From Candidatus Amarolinea dominans (GTDB lineage: Bacteria > Chloroflexota > Anaerolineae > SSC4 > Amarolineaceae), in contig JADJYJ010000003.1 of NCBI GenBank assembly GCA_016719785.1, forward strand, positions 248,001 to 312,000: a stretch of DNA of 64,000 bases, read 5' to 3'. Of the stretch, positions 1 to 9,557 are shown one piece after another (position 1 is the stretch's first letter; each line of letters opens with the position of its first letter). A program made the translations under genes and the position numbers. Under the pieces are notes generated by a model. That model was not told where the DNA came from and ran no database searches. It saw only the letters and a program-made list of their open reading frames with translations.

Positions 1-15
1 GCGAGGAGATCTACG

Positions 16-390
16 ATGCGATTGATTACGCTGATTGTCACCCTGTTTCTGATGTCTGGTCTGCCGGCGTTAGGCCCGCGCAACCAGCCGCCCATCGCCA
101 ACGACGATGAGGTCATCCTGTTGTACCATCCCGTCCAGGTCCTCACGATTCCGGTCCTGGAAAACGACGTGGATCCCGATGGGGACGTGCTCACGATCTC
201 CAGCCTGCCGCTGGTTGAAGGCGGCAAAGCCGAGATTGTGAACGGCAAGGAAGTGCGGGTCTTCATTGACTGGCCCGCAGGGGGGAACGCGCAAGGTCTG
301 ATTGCCCACGGCGGCTACGTCGTCAGCGACGGTCAGGCCGAGAGCAAGGCGGAATGGTTCGTCTGGTACTGGCCAGAAATCGTGCCTTGA
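16..390 (+). CDS. Small secreted protein with a cadherin-like domain
   Basis: This 124-aa protein has a GAGGAG ribosome-binding site seven bases before the ATG and a short signal peptide ending near ALG-P. The rest is one cadherin-like/Ig-like module with the typical opening NQPPIANDDEV and the calcium-site-like segment LENDVDPDGDVLTI, as seen in long bacterial adhesins. Here the module stands alone, so it is either a minimal exported domain or the remnant of a larger adhesin. There is no catalytic motif. A dispersed repeat also found after the gene at 9558-9944 starts six bases after the stop codon. The function is unknown; a surface or calcium-binding role is inferred from the domain type only. 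Confidence 0.75.
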   Translation: MRLITLIVTLFLMSGLPALGPRNQPPIANDDEVILLYHPVQVLTIPVLENDVDPDGDVLTISSLPLVEGGKAEIVNGKEVRVFIDWPAGGNAQGLIAHGGYVVSDGQAESKAEWFVWYWPEIVP

Positions 391-395
391 CCTGA

Positions 396-503
396 GATGA
401 GTTTCTTCCATCGAGGGTGGAAAATGCCAATGCGGATCGAGGGGTCGCTTGCTCATGCAGGCGGCCCCTTCCTATTTCAGCCTACCCGCGCCGTGAGCGT
501 GGC
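396..503 (+). repeat. Dispersed repeat, copy 1 (second copy at 9951-10058)
   Basis: About 108 bp are nearly identical to 9951-10058, sharing the cores CCATCGAGGGT and GCAGGCGGCCCCTTCCTA. Both copies begin immediately after a small secreted-protein gene and both lie upstream of a TGTATCG-type promoter. Bases 501-540 then carry, in reverse orientation, the GTAGGGGCGCACCC palindromic repeat that is found twice at 9375-9514. No coding sense is evident. Confidence 0.8.
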
Positions 504-555
504 CGCGTGGGCGACCGCAAGGGTGCGCCCCTACAAATTGAGAAGATACGTTTTG

Positions 556-632
556 CGCACCGCAAGGCGAGAATCCTGTTCATCCTGTCAATCCTGTCCA
601 AACTGGTGCGCGGGGTTAGCAGTTACCATACT
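556..632 (+). repeat. Upstream part of the portable promoter module, copy 1
   Basis: These 77 bp recur almost unchanged at 10105-10182 and 20286-20362, each time directly before the TGTATCG promoter. They contain a 9-bp-period array (ATCCTGTTC, ATCCTGTCA, ATCCTGTCC) and end in TTAGCAGTTACCATACT. Unrelated sequence lies further upstream in each copy, so the repeat plus promoter behaves as one module of about 135 bp. Confidence 0.8.
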
Positions 633-690
633 TGTATCGGTTTTGTATCGGTCAGGGGCTTGCTATGTGGGAGCCTTTGGGGTTTACTAT
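633..690 (+). promoter_or_regulatory. TGTATCG direct-repeat promoter, copy A
   Basis: TGTATCG occurs at 633-639 and 644-650, 11 bp apart. A TTGCTA -35-like box is at 660-665 and TTTACT at 683-688, with a 17-bp spacer. The distance from the second heptamer to TTTACT (33 bp) is the same in copies B, C, D and F. It drives the substrate-binding protein gene that starts at 817. Confidence 0.75.
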
Positions 691-816
691 CCGCAGTCGT
701 TGTTATCAGCAACCCCGCTTATCGTCACCGCACTTCATGTTCACGGTGAATCATCGCGCGATCGTCGGGAACAGACGTGAGTGACCTGTACGCCATATCA
801 CAAGGAGGAACCGAAA

Positions 817-2700
817 ATGTCTTACAAGAAATGGGCCATGCCTTTGGTCGTGCTGATTGTGGCGAGCCTGGCGCTGACGGCCTGCCCCGCGCCAACCCCG
901 CCGGTTGCCCAGATCGTGCCGACCGTCGTGCTTGAGCCGACCGCGGCGCCGACGGTGGTCGCGCCGACCGCGGCGCCGACCGAGCCAACGGGTATCACCC
1001 CGGCGCCCCAGGCCGGCAACAAAGTAACCCTGCATATCAACCGGGGCGGCGAGCCACATACCCTGGACCCCTCTCTGGGCGCAGAGGTGTCGGCGGTTGA
1101 TATCATCGAGAATCTTTTCCTGGGCCTGACCGACATCGAGGCGGACGGCAGCGTCGCACCGGAACTGGCGACGGCGTGGAGCCTCTCCGCGGACCGACTG
1201 ACCTACACGTTCAAGCTGCGTGACGACGTCTCCTGGGTGCGCTACACCCCGACCGGCGGGGTGCAGAAGCTGGGACCGGTGACGGCCCCCGACGTGGTCT
1301 ATGGCGTCAAGCGCACGTGCGACCCGCGCACGGCTTCGACCTACGCGTACGTGGACTACATCATCGCCGGCTGCAAGGCGCTGAACACCGCGGACGCTGC
1401 CAAATTAAGCGCGGCCGAGCTGCAGGCCCTGGTGGATGGTGTCGGAGCCAGCGCTCCCGACGCCTATACCGTGCAATTGACCGTGAATACCCCGGCTGCC
1501 TATTTCCTGGCCATCGCCGGCATGTGGGTCAACCGGCCGCAATATCGCGCCGTGATTGAAGAGAAGGGCGAACGCTGGACCGAGCCTGGCTTCATCGTCA
1601 CGAATGGCCCTTACACGCTGGTGAGCTGGTTCCACGACGATAACATGGTGCTCGAGAAGAACCCATTCTGGTACGGCTGGAGCAATGTGTCCGGCAATAT
1701 CGAACGCATCGAGATGAGCATGCTGGTTGACTCAGCGCCATCCTTCGCGATGTACGAGGCCGACAAGCTGGACACGGAGAGCGTGCCCTTGGGAGATATC
1801 GAGCGCGTCAAGACCGATCCTGTGTTGAGCAAGGAGTTCTACCGCGTGCCGGCTGCATGCAGTGTGTTTGTGGGCTTCACCAACAGCAAGCCGCCGATGG
1901 ACAACGTGTTGGTGCGCAAGGCGCTCTCGGCCGCCATTGACCGCCAGGGCTTGATCGAGAACGTGCTCAAGGGCGGCCAGATTCCCGCCAACACCTTCGC
2001 CCCGAGCTCCATTTTTGGCAACGCCGCGGGCGCCCTGGACATTGCGCCGTGGACACTGCCGATAGAGATGGGCGGCTGGGGCTATGACAAGGCGCTGGCA
2101 CAGGCCAGGCAATGGCTGGCGGAGGCAGGGTATCCGGACGGCAAGGGTTTTCCGACCATCACCTTCTTACATTCGGCCTCGGACCGACCCCGCCAGATTG
2201 CCGAGGCCATCCAGGCCATGTGGAAGCAAGGGTTGGGCATCAACGTGGAGCTCGCGAATCAGGAACTGAAGGTCTTCCTCACCACGATCCAACCCTCAAC
2301 GCCCCTGCAAGGGCGGTCACAAGTCTGGTACCTGGGTTGGTGCGCCGACTATCCGGACGAGAACAACTGGGTGCATGAGGTGTTCAATACCAACGAGGGC
2401 GTCAATTACCTGAGTTGGGAAAAGGATGCCAACGCGCCCTTGGGGCCGGATGGCAAGAGCTTCAATCAGTTGACCAAAGAGGCGCAGGAGATCGAGAATC
2501 CGACGCAGCGCCAGGCGCTGTATCATGCGGCCGAGAAGATCTTGAGCGATGATGCTGCGGCCTTCGCGCCTCTCTACTACAGCGTGAACGCCGGCGTCAC
2601 GAAGCCTTACCTGCAGCGCACCTACCCCAGCCTGGGCGGGGAGAAGTGGTACACCTGGGTGCTGGACTGGAACGCCAAGCAGAAGGCGCGCGGTCAGTAG
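817..2700 (+). CDS. ABC transporter substrate-binding lipoprotein, peptide/nickel type (SBP family 5)
   Basis: A 627-aa OppA/DppA-like solute receptor. I start it at the ATG at 817 because AAGGAGGAA lies at 802-809; an in-frame GTG at 781 lacks such a site. The N-terminus is a lipoprotein signal (hydrophobic LVVLIVASLALTAC, lipobox Cys), followed by a Pro/Thr/Val-rich linker and the family-5 fold (DPSLGAEVSAVDIIENLF, APELATAWSLSADRLTYTF, GGWGYDKALAQARQWLAEAGYP). It should bind oligopeptides or related solutes outside the membrane. No permease or ATPase gene lies beside it, so it is an orphan receptor that must share a transporter or act in sensing. Its promoter is the shared TGTATCG type, unlike a normal opp operon. 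Confidence 0.93.
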   Translation: MSYKKWAMPLVVLIVASLALTACPAPTPPVAQIVPTVVLEPTAAPTVVAPTAAPTEPTGITPAPQAGNKVTLHINRGGEPHTLDPSLGAEVSAVDIIENLFLGLTDIEADGSVAPELATAWSLSADRLTYTFKLRDDVSWVRYTPTGGVQKLGPVTAPDVVYGVKRTCDPRTASTYAYVDYIIAGCKALNTADAAKLSAAELQALVDGVGASAPDAYTVQLTVNTPAAYFLAIAGMWVNRPQYRAVIEEKGERWTEPGFIVTNGPYTLVSWFHDDNMVLEKNPFWYGWSNVSGNIERIEMSMLVDSAPSFAMYEADKLDTESVPLGDIERVKTDPVLSKEFYRVPAACSVFVGFTNSKPPMDNVLVRKALSAAIDRQGLIENVLKGGQIPANTFAPSSIFGNAAGALDIAPWTLPIEMGGWGYDKALAQARQWLAEAGYPDGKGFPTITFLHSASDRPRQIAEAIQAMWKQGLGINVELANQELKVFLTTIQPSTPLQGRSQVWYLGWCADYPDENNWVHEVFNTNEGVNYLSWEKDANAPLGPDGKSFNQLTKEAQEIENPTQRQALYHAAEKILSDDAAAFAPLYYSVNAGVTKPYLQRTYPSLGGEKWYTWVLDWNAKQKARGQ

Positions 2701-2733
2701 ACGAAGGACGGCCGTCGTCCGTTGAGGCGGAGA

Positions 2734-2791
2734 CTGGAGTCGAGAGCCCCATGGGGTCAGGAGGATAGACCCGCAAACGGTTCGACTCCAG
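2734..2791. repeat. Nested inverted repeat after the substrate-binding protein gene
   Basis: CTGGAGTCGA (2734-2743) pairs with TCGACTCCAG (2782-2791), and the perfect palindrome CCCCATGGGG lies between them at 2747-2756. It sits between two convergent genes and could end transcription, but there is no T-run, so a classical terminator is not supported. Confidence 0.45.
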
Positions 2792-2825
2792 GCGTCCGGT
2801 CCTTGCACGCCATGGCGCCAATCTG

Positions 2826-5421
2826 TCAGGCGGATAGGGGCTGGTCATCGACGCGCAGCACGCCTTCCAGGGTAGAGACCGCCTCCTCGATGACTGCTTC
2901 AAATGGGGACGTCCGGCCCTGTGTCCACGCGGCGTCGAAGGGTGCGGCGCCCAGGGGACGCGGGCCACGCCCGCGAGGCGGTTGTAGTCGTCGCGCTCGT
3001 AGCCCGCGAGTTGATGCAGGGCCTCATCCACAGAATGGATTGCCCCCAGCAACCTGGCCGTCACCTCGTGTTGATCGAAGACCGTGGCCAGCTCGGCCAG
3101 ACCCAGCCCACAGGGACACTTGGGGTTTCTGTAGAGTTTTATACCTGGCAGACCTGCCCGATACAACCCGATTGCACCGCGGTAGTTTCCTTCTGCCTGA
3201 ACCAGCACCGCCATGGGCAGAGAGGCAGCTAATGCTCTCTCGTTACCTAGTTTCTTCCACAAGCTAAGCGATTCGTCCAGGAAGGCGTGGGCTGCTGCGA
3301 AGTCACCCTGACGGGTGGCAACGGACCCCAGCCCCTCTAGCACATCTGCGATAGATCCATAGGCATCCAGGTCGGCCACCGCTTGTTCCAGCAGCCATCG
3401 CGTCCTTTCCAAGTCGCCATGATTCCTGGCGAATTCGGCCAGGAGCACCAACGCATATGGATTCTCAATACCGGCCTGTCGCGCGATGGTGAGACATTCC
3501 TCGGCCAGCGCACGCGCCTGCGACAAGTCTGCTCGTTCGGCAGCGATCTGGCCCAGGAATACGGTGGCGTGGGAGATGCCGCGCAGGTCATCTAACTCCC
3601 GGTAGATAACGAGGGCCTTTTCGAAACAATGTTGGGCTTCGATCAGATCACACCAGTCGAGTTGCGCGATTCGCCCCAGGCCGAGCAAGGCTTTGGCCTC
3701 ACCTTTTCGGTACCCAAGTTCCTGGCTAATAGCCAGGCTCTCCTCCTCGAAGGCTTGACTCCGATCAGTTTCGTTGGTGGCGGCTAGCAGAAGAAGCCCT
3801 GCCTCATTCAGCACCCTGACCCTGGGGATCGTGTGGGCGGAGGCGCCGGGCAGCGCAAGAATACTTTCGATGAGAAGCCTTCCTTCCATCTGCGGGCCTC
3901 GCCCACACAACCAGTTCACAAGCGCCGCAGTCAGCAGCAAGGCGACCTGGGCATTGTATTCTGTGGCCCAGGCCAACGCCGCGCGCATGTTGTGAATCTC
4001 GTCGTCAATCACGCGGCGTAGTTGTACAGGGAAGATATTGAGCTCCGCTTGCTCAGCATGCTCGATCAGCCGCAAGAGGCAGCTCACATGCCGCGCGCGC
4101 AGCGCCGCTTCCTGGCCGCTCAGCGCCACGCGTTCCAGACCGAACTCGCGCACCGTCTCCAGCATGATATACCTTGGCTCGCCGTGCAGGCCGGTCTCAC
4201 GGCGCAGGAGGCTCTTGTCCAGCAGGGAGGCAATGCCGTCGAGGACTTGCGGGGGCGAGAGGGAGAACGGGAGCGACGGGGAGAGCGCGGCGTCATCGCC
4301 GCACAGCAGCTCGGCCGCGGCCAGCGTGCAGCCGCCGACGAAGACGGCCAGGCGCGTGAAGAGGGTCTGCTCGGTCGAAGTCAGCAGGCCGTAGCTCCAA
4401 CCGATCGCGCTGCGCAGCGTCTTCTGCCGCGGCGACACATCGCGCAGACCGTCCATCGAGAGCAGCCACGGCCCGTGCAGCCGTGCGAGCAGTTCGGCCG
4501 GCGACAACAGCCGTACGCGTGCGGCGACCAGCTCGATCGCCAGCGGCAGGCCATCCAGCCGGCGGCACAGCTCCGCGACGGCCGCGGCGTTGCCGTCGGT
4601 GACGGCAAAGTCGGGCTGCACCATCTCAGCGCGTTCCTCGAAGAGGGCCACGGCGGAATAACGCAGAACATCGCTGGCGCTGGGCTGGCTGGCGCCGGGG
4701 ATGTCGGCGGGCAGGGCCAGCGGTCGCACCGGCGCCTGGCGCTCGCCGCGCACGCGCAGGGGTTGGCGGCTGGTGACCAGCACATGCAGCCAGGCGCAGC
4801 GGCGCAGCAGGTCGTCCACCAGCGACGCGGCCTCGACCACCTGCTCGAAGTTGTCCAGCACCAGCAGTAGGTGCTTCTCCTCCAGGTACGCGCGCAACTG
4901 CAGGGCCGCTGAGTTCGAGCCGCTCACCTGCAAGCCCAGAGCCTGGGCAATCGTCGCGGCCACCAGGTCAGGATCGGAGACCGGCGCCAGGCGCACGAAG
5001 AAGGCGCCATCCTCGAACTCTTCCAGCACCTCCTCGGCCACGGCCTGCGCCAGCCGCGTCTTGCCCACGCCGGGCGGCGCCGCTTGCGCAGCGCGGCGAT
5101 GTCGTGGTCGCGGCCGAGGAGCGGCGTCAGCTGAAGCGGCAGGTTGTGGGGACGGCTCGGCATGCGCCAATGACTTGCCGACGATTGCGCGCCGCCCGCG
5201 CTGACCGCAACCCCCACGATTGCCGGCAGATCAGCGTCCGCCGCGCCCACGGCCCTGGCCAGGGACGCGGCCAGCGTCGCGGAGGGGTGAGAGTCGCCGG
5301 CCTCGATCTTGCGCAGCGTCACCTCAGCGCAGCCCGCCTGCTGCGCGAGGTCTTTCTGCGTCAGGCCCAGCGCCTTGCGCCGTTGTTTGAGCCACTGGTT
5401 GAAGATCATCGTCTGACCCAT
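2826..5421 (-). pseudogene. XRE-NB-ARC-TPR regulator, decayed paralog of the gene at 6591-9236
   Basis: The first ~110 codons (XRE helix-turn-helix and linker) and the NB-ARC part are close to identical to the intact paralog downstream. Near 5080 a 34-bp stretch present in the paralog is missing. This deletes the residues leading into the P-loop, changes its first glycine and shifts the frame. The body then reads on in another frame through the Walker B region (LLLVLDNFEQVV) and a TPR/helical array. A second frameshift near 2950 separates the native tail, which can still be read as FDAAWTQGRTSPFEAVIEEA and ends at 2826. With two independent lesions and a damaged nucleotide-binding site, I call it a pseudogene, although assembly error between near-identical paralogs is possible. 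Confidence 0.8.
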
Positions 5422-5547
5422 CAGGTTATCGTTGCCACGCTATTCAACCGCAAAGAGCACAAAGAACACAGAGATGTTGCCGATCAGCGGTTGATCTGCT
5501 GTTGCTTTGTGTTCACGTTGCCTCATTTTACCACATTTTGCCGCATT

Positions 5548-5605
5548 TGTATCGCTTTTGTATCGGTTTTAGGCTTGCCGAGCGGGCGCCTTTGGGGTTT
5601 ACTAT
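5548..5605 (+). promoter_or_regulatory. TGTATCG direct-repeat promoter, copy B
   Basis: TGTATCG lies at 5548-5554 and 5559-5565, TTGCCG (-35-like) at 5575-5580, and TTTACT at 5598-5603 after a 17-bp spacer. Upstream, CCTCATTTTA, CCACATTTTG and CCGCATTTGT continue a roughly 10-bp phased pattern that may be extra degenerate binding sites. Unlike copies A, C and D it lacks the 77-bp upstream repeat. It drives the gene at 5663. Confidence 0.75.
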
Positions 5606-5662
5606 CGGCACACCAGGAACGACTGGTTAGGAGCCACATCTTTTCGGATTTGGAGGTTTACC

Positions 5663-6412
5663 ATGACAATGAGACACCCGAAGCATCTACGTTTTGCGCT
5701 GCTGCTCTTTGTGGCGGTCGCCATGGCGTTGTTGCCCGCTTCCGGCTTAGCGGCCGGTCCACCGCCCACCCAAGGTGTACGACTCAGAATGATCGGCCAT
5801 CCCAGGTGGACGGTGGCCGACTTCCACCTATTCGCGGCGCCCATCGGCACCGCGGCCAGTGGCTACGCCGAGTTCTTAGAAACAGCCCTGGCCCTGCTGC
5901 CAGAGCCGAACCACCGCTTCCACCCCGCCCTCTTTGTTGGCCCCGGTGATCCACATGCGCGTCCATACACCTCCGAGCTGGCGTCAGGCGTGGCTGCTCA
6001 AGGCTTCCACCAGGGTGTGCGCTTCAATAGGTCGGAGTTCTCAAACGGTATGGGTGTGTACCTGGTATGGATGAATGTGCCGGCCCCGGGTACGACAGGT
6101 TCCTCGCCTGATTTCACCTCTGGCCCCATCATCCCGAACTCGCTGTTTCCGATCCATGTTGAGGGATCATCAACGCACAATGGCACGCCGTTTTCCTTCC
6201 TGGGGGCGACGGATGTGCCAAAGTTGGATGCCAACCTGAACCCACCCTTCAACGTTGACGGCCACAGCCACTTTCCGATGTTCTTCATGGACAATGCTGA
6301 CTTCGGCCCGCCGGGCGCCCAGCTGCGCGGGAGCTATAACTGGCACATCACGATGACCGACGCGTCAGGCAATGGTTGGCGCATCGAGGCCCGCTTCAGC
6401 GTAGGCCCCTGA
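5663..6412 (+). CDS. Secreted protein of unknown function
   Basis: A 249-aa protein with GGAGG six bases before the ATG and a clear signal peptide (LRFALLLFVAVAMALLPASG, predicted cleavage after GLAAG). The mature part is rich in His, Phe, Gly and Pro, with segments such as HPRWTVADFHLFAAPIG and NVDGHSHFPMFFMDNADFG. I do not recognise a family, and no transmembrane segment or anchoring motif is visible after the signal. It is transcribed alone from the TGTATCG promoter 58 bases upstream, away from the decayed regulator gene. A role at the cell surface or in the medium is inferred from export only. Confidence 0.8.
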   Translation: MTMRHPKHLRFALLLFVAVAMALLPASGLAAGPPPTQGVRLRMIGHPRWTVADFHLFAAPIGTAASGYAEFLETALALLPEPNHRFHPALFVGPGDPHARPYTSELASGVAAQGFHQGVRFNRSEFSNGMGVYLVWMNVPAPGTTGSSPDFTSGPIIPNSLFPIHVEGSSTHNGTPFSFLGATDVPKLDANLNPPFNVDGHSHFPMFFMDNADFGPPGAQLRGSYNWHITMTDASGNGWRIEARFSVGP

Positions 6413-6590
6413 TGGCGATGCGCGCGTGACCCCGTTGGGGACGGGTGGCTGGGTTTGCCGAACGACCTCCCAGCCACCTGTCCGAGCCAGCCGGTGAGCG
6501 AACGCCCTGGCACCCTGCGATGCTGCGATAGGGATTGCCAACCCTTGAAATGGGGAAGGCTGAGCAGCGACCCCCACGTTCACAAGTTTG

Positions 6591-9236
6591 TCAGGTAGGC
6601 GCAAGTTGGCCCCTCACGGCCAGCGTTGCCTCCAGGATCGAGACCGCCTCTTCTACGACCTGCTCAAATGGGGCTACCCGGCCTTCCGCCCACGCGGCGT
6701 CGAAGCGCTCTGCACTGAGCTTGCTCTGGACCTCACTCACCAGTCGAGCGCAGTCGTTTTGGTAGATCGGCCACATGCGATTGGTTTCGATATCTGCAGC
6801 TTCGGTTGCGCTCAACAACCTGGCAGCTAGATCGAGGCGGTCCTGTGCCATTGCCAAGCCAGCCAGGCCGATACCCCAAGAACTCCATTCGTCTCTGTCG
6901 ACTGGAATGCCGGGCAGGCTCGCTCGATACCAGCGGATTGCGGCATCATAGTCTCCCTTTTTCTGAGCAAGCGTTGCCAGGTACAGAAAACAGCCGCACA
7001 GGTTGGGGTCTCTGTCGTTGCCAAATCTCTTGGCAAGGGGCAGCCAATCATTCAGGAATTTGTCAGCGGCTTCAAAATCGTCCTGGCGAATAGTGGTGAG
7101 GACCATGCCAATGATCGTTTCCTGGCTAATGTCACTGTCGCCACCTTGTCGTTCCATCGTCAGACTCTGCTCGAAGAGCGATCGTGCGCGCACCAAGTCG
7201 CCGGTCGCGTAGGCGATTTCGCCCAACCGGTCTAGTGGCCATGTAAATTGCAGGCCTGCTTGCTGTGCAATGGCATAACTCTCTTCACCTAGCGCTTGCG
7301 CCCGATCGAATTCCCCTCGAAACAGGGCGATTTTCGTTAGAATGTTCAGGGCCATCGACATGCCTCCTGGGTGGTTGATCTCCCTGTAACGGGCCAGAGC
7401 TCTCTTCAGATATCGGTTTGCTGCATTCTGATCCTGCAGCCACCAAATCGCCATGCGCCCTAGGGTGACCAGAGCGTCAGCTTCACCCTTGACATATTTC
7501 AGTTCCTGGCTAAGGGCTAGGCATTCGTCCAGGAATGCCCGGGCATAACGGAGTTCGCCGCTGTTAAGCATCAACTGAGCTGCTTCTGACAAAGCCTTTG
7601 CCCGGGGAATCGTGCGAGCTGAGGCGCCGGGCAAAGCCAGAACTTTGTCGACCAAACGAAGTCCTTCCTCATATGGACCTCGCCGGAAAAACCAATATGC
7701 CAGGTATGCAGTCAACAACAGAGCGGTTTGAACGTCGCGGTCCACAGCCCAGGCAAGGCTAGCCCGTATGTTGTGGATCTCGTCGTCGATGATACGATTC
7801 TGCTGCAAAAGTCTTGGGTTGAGGTCATTGCTGTTGGCATTCTCTAGAATGCGCACACACCACCTCGCGTGCCGTTCCTGTAGGGCCTCCTCTTCGCCAC
7901 TAGCGGCCAATCGTTCTGATCCATACTCTCTCACCGTCTCCAGCATCACGTAGCGCGGCGCGCCGTGGATTCCGGCCTGGCGGTGCAGCAGGCTCTTGTC
8001 CAGAAGCGAGGCGATACCGTCGAGAACCTGCGGGGGCGAGAGGGAGAACGGGAGCGACGGGGAGAGCGCGGCGTCAGCGCCGCACAGCAGCTCTGCTGCG
8101 GCCAGCGTGCAGCCGCCGACGAAGACGGCCAGGCGCGTGAAGAGGGTCTGCTCGGTCGGGGTCAGCAGGCCGTAGCTCCAACCGATCGCGTTACGCAGCG
8201 TCTTCTGCCGCGGCGACACGTCGCGCAGACCGTCCATCGAGAGCAGCCACGGCCCATGCAGCCGCGCCAGCAGCTCGGCCGGCGACAACAGCCTGACGCG
8301 TGCGGCGACCAGCTCGATGGCCAGCGGCAGGCCATCCAGCCGGCGGCACAGCTCCGCGACGGCCGCGGCGTTGCCATCGGTGACGGCAAAGTCGGGCTGC
8401 ACCATCCCGGCGCGTTCCGCGAAGAGGGCCACCGCGGAATAGCGCAGGACATCGCTGGCGGTGGGCTGGCTGGCGCCGGGGAGTTCAGCGGGCAGGGCCA
8501 GCGGACGCACCGGCGCCTGGCGCTCGCCGCGTACGCGCAAGGGCTGGCGGCTGGTCACCAGCACGTGCAGCCAGGCGCAGCGGCGCAGCAGGTCATCCAC
8601 CAGCGGCGCGGCCTCGATGATCTGCTCGAAGTTGTCCAGCACCAGCAGCAGGTGCTTCTCCTCCAGGTACGCGCGCAACTGCAAGGCCGCTGAGTTCGAG
8701 CCGCTCATCTGTAGTTCCAGGGCCTGGGCGATGGCCGCGGCCACCAGGTCGGGATCGGACACCGGCGCCAGGCGCACGAAGAAGGCGCCATCCTCGAACT
8801 CTTCAAGCACCTCCTCGGCCACGGCCTGCGCCAGGCGCGTCTTGCCCACGCCGGGCGGCCCCAGCAGGGTGATCAGCCGTTCGCCGGCGCGCAGCCGCTT
8901 GCGCAGCGCGGCGATGTCGTGGTCGCGGCCGAGCAGCGGCGTGAGCTGAAGCGGCAGGTTGTGGGGACGGCTCGGCATGCGCCAATGACTTGCCGACGAT
9001 TGCGCGCCGCCCGCGCCGACCGCAACTCCCACGATTGCCGGCAGATCCGTGTCCGCCGCGCCCACGGCCCTGGCCAGGGACGCGGCCAACGTCGCGGAGG
9101 GGTGAGAGTCGCCCGCCTCGATCTTGCGCAGCGTCACCTCAGCGCAGCCGACCTGCTGCGCGAGGTCTTTCTGCGTCAGGCCCAGCGCCTTGCGCCGTTG
9201 TTTGAGCCACTGTCCAAAGGTCTGAGTCGAGATCAT
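6591..9236 (-). CDS. XRE-family NB-ARC-TPR transcriptional regulator (STAND ATPase)
   Basis: About 881 aa. I prefer the ATG at 9236 because AGGTGA lies just before it; a longer GTG start at 9269 lacks such a site. Residues 8-60 form an XRE helix-turn-helix (WLKQRRKALGLTQKDLA, GCAEVTLRKIEAG). An NB-ARC ATPase follows with P-loop GPPGVGKT at 126-133 and Walker B-like LLLVLDNFEQII. The C-terminal half is TPR-like and ends in the tail FDAAWAEGRVAPFEQVVEEA. STAND proteins of this type are usually ligand-triggered, ATP-dependent switches, here probably controlling transcription. Its target is unknown; the TGTATCG promoters around it are obvious candidates, but XRE domains more often bind palindromes than direct repeats. 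A decayed close paralog lies at 2826-5421. Confidence 0.88.
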   Translation of the reverse strand: MISTQTFGQWLKQRRKALGLTQKDLAQQVGCAEVTLRKIEAGDSHPSATLAASLARAVGAADTDLPAIVGVAVGAGGAQSSASHWRMPSRPHNLPLQLTPLLGRDHDIAALRKRLRAGERLITLLGPPGVGKTRLAQAVAEEVLEEFEDGAFFVRLAPVSDPDLVAAAIAQALELQMSGSNSAALQLRAYLEEKHLLLVLDNFEQIIEAAPLVDDLLRRCAWLHVLVTSRQPLRVRGERQAPVRPLALPAELPGASQPTASDVLRYSAVALFAERAGMVQPDFAVTDGNAAAVAELCRRLDGLPLAIELVAARVRLLSPAELLARLHGPWLLSMDGLRDVSPRQKTLRNAIGWSYGLLTPTEQTLFTRLAVFVGGCTLAAAELLCGADAALSPSLPFSLSPPQVLDGIASLLDKSLLHRQAGIHGAPRYVMLETVREYGSERLAASGEEEALQERHARWCVRILENANSNDLNPRLLQQNRIIDDEIHNIRASLAWAVDRDVQTALLLTAYLAYWFFRRGPYEEGLRLVDKVLALPGASARTIPRAKALSEAAQLMLNSGELRYARAFLDECLALSQELKYVKGEADALVTLGRMAIWWLQDQNAANRYLKRALARYREINHPGGMSMALNILTKIALFRGEFDRAQALGEESYAIAQQAGLQFTWPLDRLGEIAYATGDLVRARSLFEQSLTMERQGGDSDISQETIIGMVLTTIRQDDFEAADKFLNDWLPLAKRFGNDRDPNLCGCFLYLATLAQKKGDYDAAIRWYRASLPGIPVDRDEWSSWGIGLAGLAMAQDRLDLAARLLSATEAADIETNRMWPIYQNDCARLVSEVQSKLSAERFDAAWAEGRVAPFEQVVEEAVSILEATLAVRGQLAPT

Positions 9237-9289
9237 CGAGTCACCTATTCGCATGGTTCGCACAGCCACCGATAGTCAGTCGCCGTGAT

Positions 9290-9319
9290 TGTATCACATC
9301 TGTATCGGTTTGACTATCG
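9290..9319 (+). promoter_or_regulatory. Degenerate TGTATCG-type site
   Basis: TGTATCA (9290-9296) and TGTATCG (9301-9307) are 11 bp apart, and a third partial copy, GACTATCG, ends at 9319. The -35/-10 part seen in the other copies is not conserved here; only weak boxes can be proposed near 9327 and 9351. It lies between the regulator gene and the small secreted-protein gene at 9558 and could serve either. Confidence 0.5.
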
Positions 9320-9374
9320 GTCAGGGCTGTCATCCGGGACACGGCAGTGGCTTAATAGAGTCACTGGCCGACGC

Positions 9375-9514
9375 AATTTGTAGGGGCGCACCCTTGCGGT
9401 CGCCCACGCGGGCAGGCGCAAGGCCATGCCCCTACCCTCAATTTGTAGGGGCGCACCCTTGCGGTCGCCCACTTGCGGTCGCCCACGCGGGCAGGCGCAA
9501 GGCCATGCCCCTAC
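9375..9514 (+). repeat. Two tandem palindromic repeats with GTAGGGGC/GCCCCTAC ends
   Basis: Two copies (9375-9435 and 9440-9514) run from AATTTGTAGGGGCGCACCC to GGCCATGCCCCTAC, so their ends are inverted. The second copy has an internal duplication of GCGGTCGCCCACTT. A partial copy in reverse orientation lies at about 501-540. They resemble REP-like dispersed palindromes. They lie in the leader of the gene at 9558. Confidence 0.8.
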
Positions 9515-9557
9515 CCCGGATTATTGAAAAGACACACGCACACGAAGGAGTCACCGT

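Noticed and set aside
2775..2795. GGTTCGACTCC resembling a tRNA T-loop.
   Set aside because: No acceptor, D or anticodon arms can be built around it; it is part of a larger inverted repeat.
4022..4870. Long plus-strand reading frames opposite the NB-ARC regulators (also 7965-8693).
   Set aside because: They mirror the coding strand of a GC-rich gene, are Arg/Gln/Ala-rich, lack ribosome-binding sites and match no family.
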